From Kalaharituber pfeilii (Eukaryota > Ascomycota > Pezizomycetes > Pezizales > Pezizaceae): a stretch of 64,000 nt of DNA. This document shows positions 15,090 through 26,059 of the stretch, piece after piece. Position 1 is the stretch's first letter; each line of letters opens with the position of its first letter. The stretch is taken from the NCBI GenBank assembly GCA_015179045.1, contig WHUZ01000014.1, positions 186,001-250,000 on the forward strand, in the 5' to 3' direction. The notes under the pieces are model-generated. The model was not told where the DNA came from. It saw only the letters and a list, made by a program, of their open reading frames with translations, and made no database searches. The translations under genes and the position numbers were made by a program.

Positions 15090-16121
15090 TTAGAAGAAGT
15101 GAGCCCCTGTATTATACCCCCTCGAGTAGTAAATCACGCACGGGGATTCATCATCTTCCATACCATACATTTCATCCTGTGAATCTCCTGAAGCAACCCA
15201 TGGCTGCCCAGGGAATACCACCTTCCCGAGTGGCTCCGAAGGCTGCTTCTGGTGGTGCACAAGGTTTGGCATAGGCTGGCCGCCCACCCACTCCGCGTCT
15301 TCGACCATAACATCGTCAACTTGACTACGATGGCGTGAATCTGTCATCAACTGGTTGTAGAGCATTTTCTCCTCCTCCATAAGGCGAAGCTTCTCGGCTT
15401 CTTGAGCGATATTGTGCTGCTCGAGAAGAATGAGCTGAAGGTGATGATCATCCTGGACTGATGAAACCGAGGATCCAGTCGGGGAAGGAGGGTATTGCTG
15501 TTGCTGCTGATGGACACAATTGTGGTATTGCTCCTCCATAAGGACCAAGCTGCGATGATAGTCCTGTAGTGCTGTCTCAGGGTTCGATGACGTCTCAATC
15601 AGATGTTGAATATACGTTGGCGATGAACTACTCTGAGGTGAAGGTGAAGTGGGAGGGGAAGTAGGGGCAGGAGGGGCAACGGGGCGGTAGTGATGGTAAT
15701 GCTGGGATATGGAGATATTGACACCAGGAGTAGCAACCGGTGCTGCTGGTGCGGGGGTCTGTTGCAGATGCGGAACTGGTGGAGCCTGTGACGTAGGAAT
15801 AGCCTGTTGCTGTGGGCGCCTATCAGTGAGGAACATGTTCCGTGAGAGAAGCTGAGCGAGCTGCTCGTCTTCTTCGATAGCAAGCCGTCTGCGTTCCTGC
15901 ATCGGAGTTTCGGTGGATCGTGTGAATCCGCACTGTTTAAGCAATTAGTATTCGTGAAAACCAGCTTGGGATGGAGAAATGTAGATGAATGAATTCCTGG
16001 GAGAAGCAAACGGAAAACATTGTACCTGGGAGCACCAGCTCGATTCCCCATGTCGATCCATGGCAATGACATCGTCAATCGTCCCACAGTTCAGGCATTG
16101 CACTTGGTAAGGAGAAACCAT
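15090..16121 (-). CDS. Small zinc-ribbon protein with Q/P/H-rich tail, function unknown
   Basis: Two exons on the minus strand (16121-16026 and 15932-15090) give 312 residues. The intron falls inside a Cys4 ribbon: Cys9-x2-Cys12 near the N-terminus and Cys30-x2-Cys33 across the splice (CLNC ... WCSQC). After the ribbon come an acidic helix-like segment (about 45-60), a Pro/Gln/Ser/Thr-rich region with HYHHYR, a QQQQQ run, and a helical segment rich in Leu/Glu/Met (QEAEKLRLMEEEKMLYNQL). I do not recognise a named family. The ribbon plus disordered tail would suit a nucleic-acid or protein adaptor, but that is inference. The ATG at 16121 gives MVSPYQVQC and is the only one before the first Cys pair. 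Confidence 0.75.
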
Positions 16122-18849
16122 TCTGTCTAAATAGATCGCTGGTAGGTATTGGAGTGGTAAGTAGGCAGAAGGGTATGATTTATTGGCAGAAGAGCTGTGT
16201 GATTAAGCTGAGATCGCGATGGATTGATTGTGAAAGTGAATATATTGATAATTAAGCTTTATATCACAATATGAAAGAAGCAGCTAAATGACTATGATAG
16301 AGCAGTAGAGACGACGTGAGGAAGCGTGAATCGTGAAACGGGAAGGGAAGAGGGGTGATAAAGGTGGGGGAAGGGGGGAAGGGGGGAAGGGGGGAAGGGG
16401 GGAAGGGGGAAGGGGAAGGGGAAGGGGAAGGGGAAGAATGGAAGAATATGAGCTGAGATGGAGCACTAGAGTTGGGTAGGAGTCACGGGGTCAGCGCAAT
16501 GAAGCACAACGCATGGCTTAGAGGCGGACCGAGGGAGGGGAGGGGGAGGGGGGGGAGGGAGGAGGGAGGAGGGAGAGGGGGCATCCACGACTTAGCAAGC
16601 TGCAATAGCACAGTGCAGTGTAATTTGGGGAGGTAGGTACTGTACCTAGGACCTACGCCGTGGGGAGAGGGCGAGCAGAGATGAAAACGCAAGGGAAAAA
16701 ACCAACTATGCCTGACGCTAGGCCCGCATAGTTATACAGTGCGCATACCCAAACGAGCAACCTATTGGCCATGTGGGCAGCTGCTGCGGGTATGGTCAAG
16801 AGTGCCCGCGGCGACAGGATACGCCGCTGTCTCCTTGTCCTCTGTGCACTGCGCGGCCCCATCCGTCCGCGGTGAGGATGGGGGCGCTGGAGTGTGGAGG
16901 CAAAAAGCAAAAGTTAGATTCGGCCTGCAGTCGGGTGTGTGACGTGGGCCGTGTGTCGCGGGGCACTGCGGTAGCGGTGGTGGGGCACCAAGAAAAGAAA
17001 ATAAAGCACTCGCAACGTTGGAGGCCATCTGGAGCTAATATCATAATACGCAATTGCCCTCTGCAAGCGAACAACGCACAAAGCAGCAAGCGACTGCTGG
17101 AGGCACACGCAGTCATGATTGGCCAGCGCCAAGTGATGGGATGAAGGAGTCAGAGAGGGAAAAAAGGAAAAAGAAAGGGAAAAAAGGAAAAAGAAAGGAA
17201 AAAAAGAAAAAAAAAAAAAAAAGAGGAAAGGAGGTGTTCTCCACAAGCTATCATACCGCAGACAAGCTACATATCATAGTGCCGGGTCGATTCGAAATAG
17301 ACGAGGAGGGGAGGAGGGGCAAGAGCTGGACGGAGCGGTGTTATATGGGCGCGGGCGCAGTCTCACCTTGAGCACTCGCTACGGATAGACTGATCTCATG
17401 GCTAATGGCAGGGTATCCCGAAGCGTCTGACATTTCACTACTTCCCGCAGCAGAGCGTTTCCTCAGATCAAAGCCTATAACAGATGCTTTCCTTCACGCT
17501 GACTGCGCTACAACGCCCAGCTCGTGCTAACTGTACCTGCCCTTATCTGATTGTCGATGCAAACGCTGAATCGGCACCCTCCAATCCCCCTCCAATCCCC
17601 AGCCGATCGAGGAATCCCATGCTCAAGCAGTGAGTGAGTGCTCTGCCCCCCGCGACTAAGCACAAGGACCCTGACAGCTGCGTGCCAATATGCGACGTCT
17701 AGTCTGGACTACGCGACGTCCTGCCTTGCGTATTCCCTAAAGGTGCTAGTAAAATACATGTATGTGAGCTGGAGCAGAGCACCTCGCATCCAGTATGCAA
17801 GCTGGGAACCGTTGATGGAACTATGCACACTTCCCCCCAGTTGGACCCTGCCTCGGATCCCCCGGAAGCCACACATCTATGATCACGTGCCCATTCTCCA
17901 ATTATACTGATTGGTCTACAACAGCGGATATCACCATTCGTTCGAAAAAGAAAACAAAAGGGAGCAACTTAAAAAATTAGGCCATTGACCGAAAAGGATG
18001 ATTCTACTCTAGCTAAGAACAATAAACATCACACACATACAAAGGAAAACAAAGGCAACCGCCCTTCAATGTAGGAGCATCGTGGAGTAATTAATCATCA
18101 TCATCCGACACTGTTCGACAGGTTTAGCAATATAGTAACTCGACGGACAGCATATGCAGTATTGCTGGAGCTCTAGTCCAGATAGAAAGTTGAAGTTGAT
18201 ATTCCTGTTCCGGCGGTTTGAAGCGCAGAAATATAAGGAATTGACCTGCTGAACGTTGAATATGGGCTACAAGCCCTATGCATCGGCGAAGAGGCTGTAG
18301 GAGCCAGACTGAGGTGCTTTGAAGGGAACAAAGCCTTGCCCTGGGACAAGTATCCCTGATCCATCTGACGGAGGGCATGGTACTATAGCTTTCTTGCCAC
18401 TACGGCTCTTCCGACTTTTATTTCCCTCCTCATCCTGGATTCCCTTCTGCAACCCTGTCCGAAGTCATGCCTTCCGAGCTATATGACATTTCCAAGCCGC
18501 ATATTCTAATTCCATCATCTCTGCATTAGTGTCTGCTCCTGCTCCTGCATTACGAGGGCCCACCGGGGCTTTGTTGACCAGTCATTCCCCCTCCACTACA
18601 TTGTGCCCATGAAAATCATTAAAACTCCGCAAACTCCTGTTGACTTGCGACATATTTGAGGGACTACATTGATGCCTTGTCCTCAATTCCTCTACTAGTA
18701 ATTTTAAATTGCTCTTTGATCTCTCTCCCTTAACAACCCCACTACTTGACTCAACCCCCCCAACCAAGAACCTCACAAACTGCCGCCTCTATTTTCTGCA
18801 CCTGATAGCCCATATCCTTTCCCAGTTGGAGCTTGCGGAGAAACCATAT
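16122..18849. other. Gene-free stretch with G-rich simple repeats
   Basis: No credible gene was found in 2.7 kb. It contains G-rich tracts at 16361-16436 and 16530-16580, and an A/G-rich tract around 17155-17230. Open frames on both strands near 16650 to 17370 overlap each other and reflect G/C-rich composition. The part near 16122 to 16300 is likely the promoter of the zinc-ribbon gene, and the part just below 18850 the 3' UTR of the PRA1 gene. Confidence 0.4.
16361..16436. repeat. G-rich microsatellite (AAGGGGGG and AAGGGG units)
   Basis: A short array of AAGGGGGG units grades into AAGGGG units. The repeated runs of four to six G on the plus strand could form G-quadruplexes. A second G-rich tract lies at 16530-16580. 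Confidence 0.85.
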
Positions 18850-19501
18850 CTAGACCGCCTCCTCGGAAAAAGCATTCTCAATTGGCTTATCCATGAATGA
18901 TGCATGGCCTAAAATAACAACTCCAGATGCGCCAAGAAGCCGCAGAATTGTGGAAAAAGGTGAAGCAAAGAGGCCAAGAATTGCGGTTGTGGCGAAAAGA
19001 CCAGTGTATAGCTGCGATGAGGTGAAGGTAGTTGAGCCTAATTTATGTCAATAACGTTCTTAATTAGAATTCAACAATTCACGCACCTATTGTCAAGTCA
19101 CTTCCACCTAACCTTCCGATACCCCACATACCACCAACTGCCAATACAATAACAAACAGTAGAAGTATATTTGAAAACAGACTGTAAATGCTAAGGAGAA
19201 CGAAAATGACGGCATAGTTACTGGAGAAGTAACTTAGATTGTAATTGACTCTGCTTTGGACCTCTGCAAAGTCTGCTGGCTTCGAGACGCGCCTGAAATC
19301 GAAAAATTCTCTCAGTGGACGGATGTTCGAGAAACGATTGGACAATGGCATACGGGCAGCACCCTCCTACATACTAAGTTAGCTTAACATACGAAGAATT
19401 AGAAAAGCATACATTAACTGCAAAAGCGGGTAACCAACAGCAAAGCGGCCGAAGTTGAGGCGCTCTGTGAGAGCGGCTATAGGGATATATATTCCTGACA
19501 T
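18850..19501 (-). CDS. PRA1-family (prenylated Rab acceptor) membrane protein
   Basis: Three exons on the minus strand: 19501-19439, 19366-19087 and 19037-18850, giving 176 residues. The conserved core RVNYNLSYFSSNYAV (60-74) is followed by two hydrophobic hairpins: one about 72-101, and one in the last exon (LYTGLFATTAILGLFASPFS and LLGASGVVILGHASFM). PRA1/Yip3 proteins are small four-helix membrane proteins of ER and Golgi that interact with prenylated Rab GTPases. Length is typical (about 160 to 180). The exon 1 donor used (GTTGGT) is weak; it is chosen because it alone keeps frame with the conserved second exon. The gene has no functionally linked neighbour. Confidence 0.88.
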
Positions 19502-20587
19502 GGTGTCTATGTGGTTCTGGATCTAGATCCCCTCAAGGAGCTTGGTGGGGTATAATCCGTGCGCGAGTTCTGTGTATTTAGCTGACTATTTGAATGATGC
19601 CCAGTTCTGTGGACGTTGTCTTCTTCGACCCTTTTTTATATCAGAGACTTCGTACTCCTTGTGATGAAGAAGAGTCACAGATGACGCGGATTCGCATACG
19701 TTGAAGATGGGTGTACGTGGCCTGGATGCTGAGGAGGAAGTGGGCGTTAACGTTGCAGGCCAAAATTTCTCCCACAAAGCGATAAGGGGCAGCGACAGGC
19801 ACGGCGCGCTAAGCCTCGCTGGGGAAGGCAGTCTGAAGGGGTCGCCATATGATAAGCCACGCAGCAGCTGTTGAAGTACGTTATTGCGGTCCCTTTAGTC
19901 GCCCAATCCAAAAGAGCACAAAAGAGAATTGAATGAGACAAGGGAGATGCATAGGAGGTGTGGGCGGGTAGCTAGTAATTAATTTGGTGTAATGTCAGCC
20001 TGGGGTTTGGATGAGTCAAAACATTTGTGTTTATGCGTTTCGTAGGGCGACCTAAAGTAAGATGGCCATTGGTGATTGCATATGCATATCACAACCTGCT
20101 CATTATGCAAAAAGAGCCACGTCTCTTCAAACCATGGAGCTCGCGCATAGCTGGTGCTTACTATTTTTATCTCGTTCAATCTTAAAGGCTCCTAGCAGGC
20201 AAGCTTAATTTCAACGCTGCAATATGTAAGGTTGCGAATTGTAGGTTATAGAGTTGACTGCATACTAGGGTTGCGCTGGTGTAAAGTCCGTCAACGACGA
20301 TAACACTCACAGCGCACAATCACAGGTTTGATAGGAGAAGTGGGCAGTAGGGGAGAAAAGACGTTGCTTGAAGAACTAACTACAGGTCAAGGCACAGAGT
20401 CTAAATACATGAATGCACATATATGAACAAATGGCAGAATACACACGAGTGTGCGAATACGGGGTTTGGCATATTCAGCGTGGAGTTTCTGATGACAGGC
20501 ATGTGGGCTTCATGCCGGCAGGCCGACTGGCATACTTCGTGTCGACGTAGGAAAACATATTTCTTCATAGGGGGCGTCGGACACACT
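19502..20587. other. Spacer between the PRA1 gene and the TIR-bounded block
   Basis: No gene was identified. Open frames are below 70 codons and on the wrong side of many stops. Confidence 0.4.
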
Positions 20588-20708
20588 TAGTCTCATGCCA
20601 AGCCCCTAGGGCACTCTCCGAGGTTGGCACCCTCCGAGCGCAGCGAGGGTCTTGACTATCTTTCGTTTTTTTGTGCGACAACTTTTGTCTACGGAGCACA
20701 CCATAGTA

Positions 20709-22581
20709 GCGTGCCCGAAGTGGTAACGATCTGCCCCCCTGTAACGATCCACTCTCTGGGCACTCCTCGTCATGCATTCCTCACTCTACTACTTTTATTT
20801 GAATATATTGCAACTATAGAAATTGCTTAACATTATACCAATTTGACATCGCTGAATCAGAATTTGCTGTCATAATGAGGAAAAAATCAAAATTCCAATA
20901 TTTACAACTAAATTTATCATTATTTACCTAAGTTTGAGTCCTCCCTGTATATAGTATAGCTCAACATTCTCGAAATCAGAAAAATAATATAGAAAACTAG
21001 TAATTCTCATCTATCTAGGGCTGGTCTTTTTATTAAAAGTCAACATTGCATATACAGATCATGTGGGATGCAATGCACCTTCAATTGTATAGAAGTAGTT
21101 TATATTCGTGAGCTAATCTCTACACCTTGATCTGACCTTCAGTGTTCCTAGACTCCTCAAGTGATTCAGGAATACCGGGACTTGAAGTTGTAGTAGTTGA
21201 AGCACTAGGGGTGGTTACAGTAACTCCTTCTGAGGTGCCAGGTATGACAGAAGAGACGTATGGCTCAAATCTGCTATTGGAACCTTCTTCTACCCACCCC
21301 TCCTTCTAGTATTCAGACCCTCCTATCTCATGAACTAAAGATCTTTCCCAGCCCCAGCCTTGCATGTGAGTTCCTCTATGGTGTCTTTTTGTAACTTGTT
21401 CAGCTGCAGCCATCTCTCTCTATTTTCGTTCCTCTTTTGCCTTACTTTCTCGATCCATCGCTGCTAACTACTTTGCATATCAGCGGCTTCTTTCTTATCC
21501 TAAACTATTTTCGCACCTTCTGAAGTTTCTCTTCCTCCTTTCTGGCCTTCGCTGGTACTCTCTGTTTCCTTTTCGACATCTCCTACTATTTTTTCCTTCT
21601 ATTTCCAGTATTGCTTTAACTTCAGCTCGAGGCGGCTTAGGAGGAAGTGAGTGAATATAACGTCTTGGGCATCTTGGGTAGAGAACCGCATCCCACCAGA
21701 TCAGTGAAAAAACACTTGACTAGTGACGTTTACTAGTCCTCTGCATAGCTCATTTAGCAATACGCACCTGCATCCCATATATTTGCTGTCGCATTTCGCA
21801 TACATCGCATATACGCTCTATCGGCCACCCGAGGTGACCCATGACAGCAAGGCAAAAGAAGAACGAAAATAGAGAGAGATGGCTGTAGCTGAACAAGTTA
21901 CAAAAAGACACCATAGAGGAACTCACATGCAAGGCTGGGGCTGGGAAAGATCTTTAGTTCATGAGATAGGAGGGTCTGAATACTAGAAGGAGGGGTGGGT
22001 AGAAGAAGGTTCCAATAGCAGATTTGAGCCATACGTCTCTTCTGTCATACCTGGCACCTCAGAAGGAGTTACTGTAACCACCCCTAGTGCTTCAACTACT
22101 ACAACTTCAAGTCCCAGTATTCCTGAATCACTTGAGGAGTCTAGGAACACTGAAGGTCAGATCAAGGTATGGAGATTAGCTCACGAATATAAACTACTTC
22201 TATACAATTGAAGGTGCATTGCATCCCACATGATCTGTATATGCAATATTGACTTTTAATAAAAAGACCAGCCCTAGATGGATGAGAATTACTAGTTTTC
22301 TATATTATTTTCCTGATTTCGAGGATGTTGAGCTATACTCTATACAGGGAGAGCTCAAATTAGGTGAATAATAATGAATTTGGTTGTAAATAATGGAATT
22401 TTGATTTTTTCCTCATTATGATAGCAAATTCTGATTCAGCGATGTCAAATTGGTATAATGTTAAGCAATTTCTGTAGTTGCAATATATCCAAAATAAGTA
22501 GTAGAGCGAGGAATGTATGACGAGGAGTGCCCAGAGAATGGATCGTTACAGGGGGGCAGATCGTTACCACTTCGGGCACGT
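20709..22581. mobile_element. 1.87 kb fold-back element with ~0.73 kb inverted arms
   Basis: The left arm (20709-21441) and right arm (21856-22581) are nearly identical inverted copies separated by about 414 bp. The tips carry GTAACGATC twice around a run of C, and TA dinucleotides sit just outside (20707-20708 and 22582-22583). Reading inward-out on the right arm, a broken frame resembles a lysine/arginine-rich transposase C-terminus; the loop read on the minus strand continues it upstream (PPRAEVKAILEIEGKNSR). The element therefore looks like the 3' end of a pogo/Fot1-type transposon duplicated in inverted orientation. It has no intact transposase and would need one in trans. The family assignment is inference. 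Confidence 0.75.
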
Positions 22582-22816
22582 TAATTTTTCGTAGACGCAG
22601 CTAATCACTTGGCACACTGCGTCGACGCGTCTAGCGTCGGCCCATGGATTCTAAGGTATGTTTGTAGAAAGCTAGGTACTCAGGGCCTAATCTCATCTCA
22701 GGGCCCACACCACAACAGAACATCATCACAATAAAATTCGGACCCACTGCCTCACCTCAATCATTCTCATAACCTATCTGTTCGTCATCTTAGTAATATA
22801 CAAATTTGTATCCACT

Positions 22817-24596
22817 ATGGATTTTACTCTGGGTCCAAGCACCCGTGCCAAAGTCCAGCTCAAAGGCTTGAATCCTACTAAGGAAGATCCCCTATTCCAA
22901 ATGCCACCCTTGGACTCAACATCAGTGATAATCAAGCGCGAGCGAGATGCCCCCGAAAGTGCGGATACAAGGGTCAGCAAACGGCCCCGTGGACGCGGAG
23001 GAAGGAAGAGTTTGAACACCAAGAGCAGAATGCAAGCAATGGAAAAACAGTATGGAATTGGAGCTGTGCAAGAAGCGCAAGCATTGGTGCTTGATGACTA
23101 TCGTGAGATTGTAAATGCATTTCCTGTCGACGCTGATAAGGATGCTATGCAGGGGTTGCTCAACTTTGGTATTCGCAGAATCATGGTTCGACAGTTTTAT
23201 ATCAGTCCTGAACAACGAATAATTCTTTGCAATCTCATGCTTCCTGACTGGGCCAGCAAGGAGATAATCTCCGAATATTCGAAATATTTCTCAAAGGCAT
23301 ACCTGCACCTCTCAGCCAAGTGGAGGAAGAGTGCAGATGAACTTGCACTTGGCATCTATGAGGCCTTCAGTGAAGCGTTTGGGGCAGGTAGCATGGAATT
23401 GAAACAGTGCTTGGAAAGTCATGAAAAATTCATTGAGAGATATGAATTGCCAGCTTCAGATTTAGTTGGCCTTTGGGAGCCCATGGGTCGTGTGGTCAGC
23501 ATCGAGGTGCTTCATTCTGGCCGCCCTGGCGGTGATAGCGTATGGCGGATCTAGTGCATATCGCTATCTGCGTAGACGAGCATATGCACTTTGGCAATCT
23601 GGCGGGCAAGTGAGCAAGAGTTCCGGTACAGATATTTTCTCCTATCAGGAACTGAAGGATTTTCAAATGGAAACGCTGAAGAGAGTGCCGAAATACCTAC
23701 CAGACCTAGCAGTCGATCTCCCTAAATCCCAGAAGGAATGGAGTGCGCTCAATACTAGGGCCGAGAAACTCACTGCTGTTTTGGCGGAGGTCGCAGAAAC
23801 CAATTTCAAACAGCCAGGAGTGCCATCGAATGTAAATGCTGCCGTCAATATCCGACGTATCCAGGAGGCAGAGGGATTAGATGAGGAAGAAATGGAAGAA
23901 GAATCAGAAGCTATTGATTTGAGCAATATTACGGAGGTGCCTGACCCTCTGCCAACTTGTAAGTATTTAGGCTTGGGGATAATCAAAGGTGGAAGACTAA
24001 CGGACCTTCAGTGAGCTTGCCAGAGGATACCCAGTTTGGTTCCGCGCGCGAGAGGGGCGAGTTCCTAGCAAACTTGTCAACTCCGGGATTGTTGGAATAT
24101 TGCAATTACCGTTGTGACTTGGAATACGAGTATTTGGCTGAGCAGATGGAGATTTTACGTGACCGATGCACCAAGATCGAGAAGATCAAGGAGGAAATTA
24201 AGGCAAAGGCGGAGGCACGCGCCCGTAGGATGCAGATTGTGGCTGATTTGGAAAAGCAAGTGTAGAGGGGAATGGTCGGAAGTGCTGGGGCAAATTCTTC
24301 CTGGTGGAAGCAACAGGCAAAAGCTAAGCCCAGCTCCATCGAAGCTGGGTACGTCAGTGGCTGAGGGGTCGAAAATAGTTGGGCGGTTGTCAGGAAGTTT
24401 GCTGGGCAAGGGAGGGGCGGCTGGGCCCTCCGTTACTTCGGGTAAAGAAGAAGGCAAACTGGCTAAGGACAAGAATAAGGATGTTAAGGAGGAATCCTCA
24501 GACGATAGTGACGATGCATCTGATAACGAGCAAGTGGGAGACACTGGTGCAAAAGAGGATAGATTGAAGGATTCAGATGCCACCAGTGGTCATTAG
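22817..24596 (+). CDS. Four-exon gene of unknown function inside the TIR-bounded block
   Basis: Best model: exons 22817-23506, 23619-23958, 24012-24259 and 24324-24596, giving 516 residues. Introns 2 and 3 have clear GT/AG sites that restore frame; intron 1 is less certain (the donor at 23507 and the acceptor at 23618 are the phase-compatible pair I prefer). Features: a basic, NLS-like SKRPRGRGGRK (about 55-66), a helical central part without known motif, an acidic segment EGLDEEEMEEESEAIDL, a charged likely coiled coil (EQMEILRDRCTKIEKIKEEI and on) and a Ser/Asp/Glu-rich tail. No DDE, integrase, helicase or RT motif is visible. I do not recognise the family. An intact, spliced gene between transposon-like ends could be captured cargo or a resident gene hemmed in by insertions. 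Confidence 0.6.
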
Positions 24597-25354
24597 CCTA
24601 GCCTAGCCTAGCCTCGTGGGAAGACTGATACCTGATGTGTGTTAAGCCACTGAGAAACTATCATGAGACTAACCGGGCACCGTGTCATGATGATGTTTAG
24701 TCTTAAACTAGAAGTCTATTCAGTGTAGTTAGACTGGGAATTATAGTGTGCGAAACTTTATGCTGGTAGCGAGTACTTAGCTGAATGTTGCTCTAATAAT
24801 CATCCTCTTGTAATCTCCTGAATGAGCGTTAATGGAAAGCTCATTTACTCCAAACTGAAGAGCTTATAGTATGATTGTAGCTGTCAACGGAGGCAGAAAG
24901 TGTATACGGTAGGTGGTTCTACAGAGACTAGAAGTACCCTATGATAAACCTAATAGAGTCCGCAACCCCGTTCTCATTTCCTACGTTTCCGCCAGCATTC
25001 GGAAGATGTTTGGAACCTTCTAGCCGGCCATCTTGAGTGTCGAAGCAATTGGAACCAATGGAAACAGAAGGCAGTTTCCATTGCCAACGTACTGGGAGAG
25101 TCTGAGAATAAGCGACCTGCTCCTTCCACCACCAAGACAAACATCTCCATCAAGCAGAGGTCCTTCGATATATAAAGCGAGTGTTCGGGGATGTAAATCT
25201 TATGCCGTTTGTGATGTTTCCCCTTCGGGTAGTTGTTCCTGTAGTTTCAACCGATTGTTGATAACTTGGATCTTAATCATAAGACTAACCTTGATCCACA
25301 ACAAAGCTCAAAAGATACGAGAACTATAACAGCAGTCTCACTTGATACTATAAT
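24597..25354. other. Spacer inside the repeat-built block
   Basis: Nothing codes convincingly here. A short TAGCC repeat follows the stop of the preceding gene (24596-24613). Small open frames on both strands at 24.9 to 25.3 kb overlap and lack motifs. Confidence 0.35.
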
Positions 25355-26005
25355 ATGCACTTCGAAACCGCAGGATTATCCCCAAGGGAGGATCGAGCAC
25401 TGGAGGTATCACTGAATGCAAATGCCATCGTATGTCAGTCGTCGACGCACCTCCCGGCGGCAGAAGAGGAATTGCGAACCGACGTACAACAGCCGCGCAA
25501 TGCCAAAAGAAGAAAGCTACCTTGGGTATTGGGAGATTCATCAGCATCGAAAAAACAAATGACAGCTCATGAAAAAAATAAGGTGAAAAGCATTCTCTTT
25601 AATATGGGCATCACGTTAACTGGAGATCAGGTATCGACAAGCGCTAAGGGTGCGTCGACGCCGTCGACAGGGGCGTCGACAGGGGCGTCGACACATGAAA
25701 AAAATAAGGTGAAAAGCATTCTCTTTAATATGGGCATCACGTTAACTGGAGATCAGGTATCGACAAGCGCTAAGGGTGCGTCGACGCCGTCGACAGGGGC
25801 GTCGACAGGGGCGTCGACAAGGGCGTCGACAGGGGCGTCGACAAGGGCGTCGACAGGGGCGTCGACAAGGGCGTCGACAGCAACAGCAATGTCGACGGCA
25901 GCGTCGACGGCAGCGTCGACAGCAACAGCAACGTCGACGGCAGTGTCGACAGCAACAGCAGCGTCAACAGCTAACAGCAGCGTCGACGGTAGCGTCGACA
26001 GCTAA
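25355..26005 (+). CDS. Hypothetical ORF with 42-residue tandem duplication and AST repeats
   Basis: An uninterrupted frame of 216 residues starts at an ATG. The N-terminal 70 residues are non-repetitive and contain a basic RNAKRRK patch. Two identical 42-residue copies follow (beginning HEKNKVKSILFNMGITLTGD), and then a low-complexity tail of Ala-Ser-Thr triplets produced by GTCGAC-containing 12 bp units. The duplication is a whole number of codons, so the frame is kept. It may be a real but fast-changing gene, the 5' exon of a larger gene, or a chance frame through repeats. No family is recognised. Confidence 0.35.
   Translation: MHFETAGLSPREDRALEVSLNANAIVCQSSTHLPAAEEELRTDVQQPRNAKRRKLPWVLGDSSASKKQMTAHEKNKVKSILFNMGITLTGDQVSTSAKGASTPSTGASTGASTHEKNKVKSILFNMGITLTGDQVSTSAKGASTPSTGASTGASTRASTGASTRASTGASTRASTATAMSTAASTAASTATATSTAVSTATAASTANSSVDGSVDS
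25568..25819. repeat. Perfect 126 bp tandem duplication
   Basis: Copies 25568-25693 and 25694-25819 are identical over 126 bp as far as I can read them, which implies a recent duplication. The duplication joint lies in GTCGACA repeats, a likely site of slippage or unequal exchange. Confidence 0.9.
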
Positions 26006-26040
26006 CAGCAGCGTCGACAGCAGCGTCGACAGCAACAGCA
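25650..26040. repeat. GTCGAC-rich short tandem array
   Basis: Units of GGGGCGTCGACA and AGGGCGTCGACA alternate, then give way to CAACAGCAA-spaced GTCGACGGCA units. Each palindromic GTCGAC is a SalI site and contains CpG. The array spans the C-terminal part of the preceding ORF and continues past its stop. Confidence 0.9.
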
Positions 26041-26059
26041 GCATCAACAACGGTATTGA

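Noticed and set aside
16653..17371. Several overlapping frames on both strands
   Set aside because: They overlap extensively, show no conserved motif and follow the G/C-rich and A-rich tracts.
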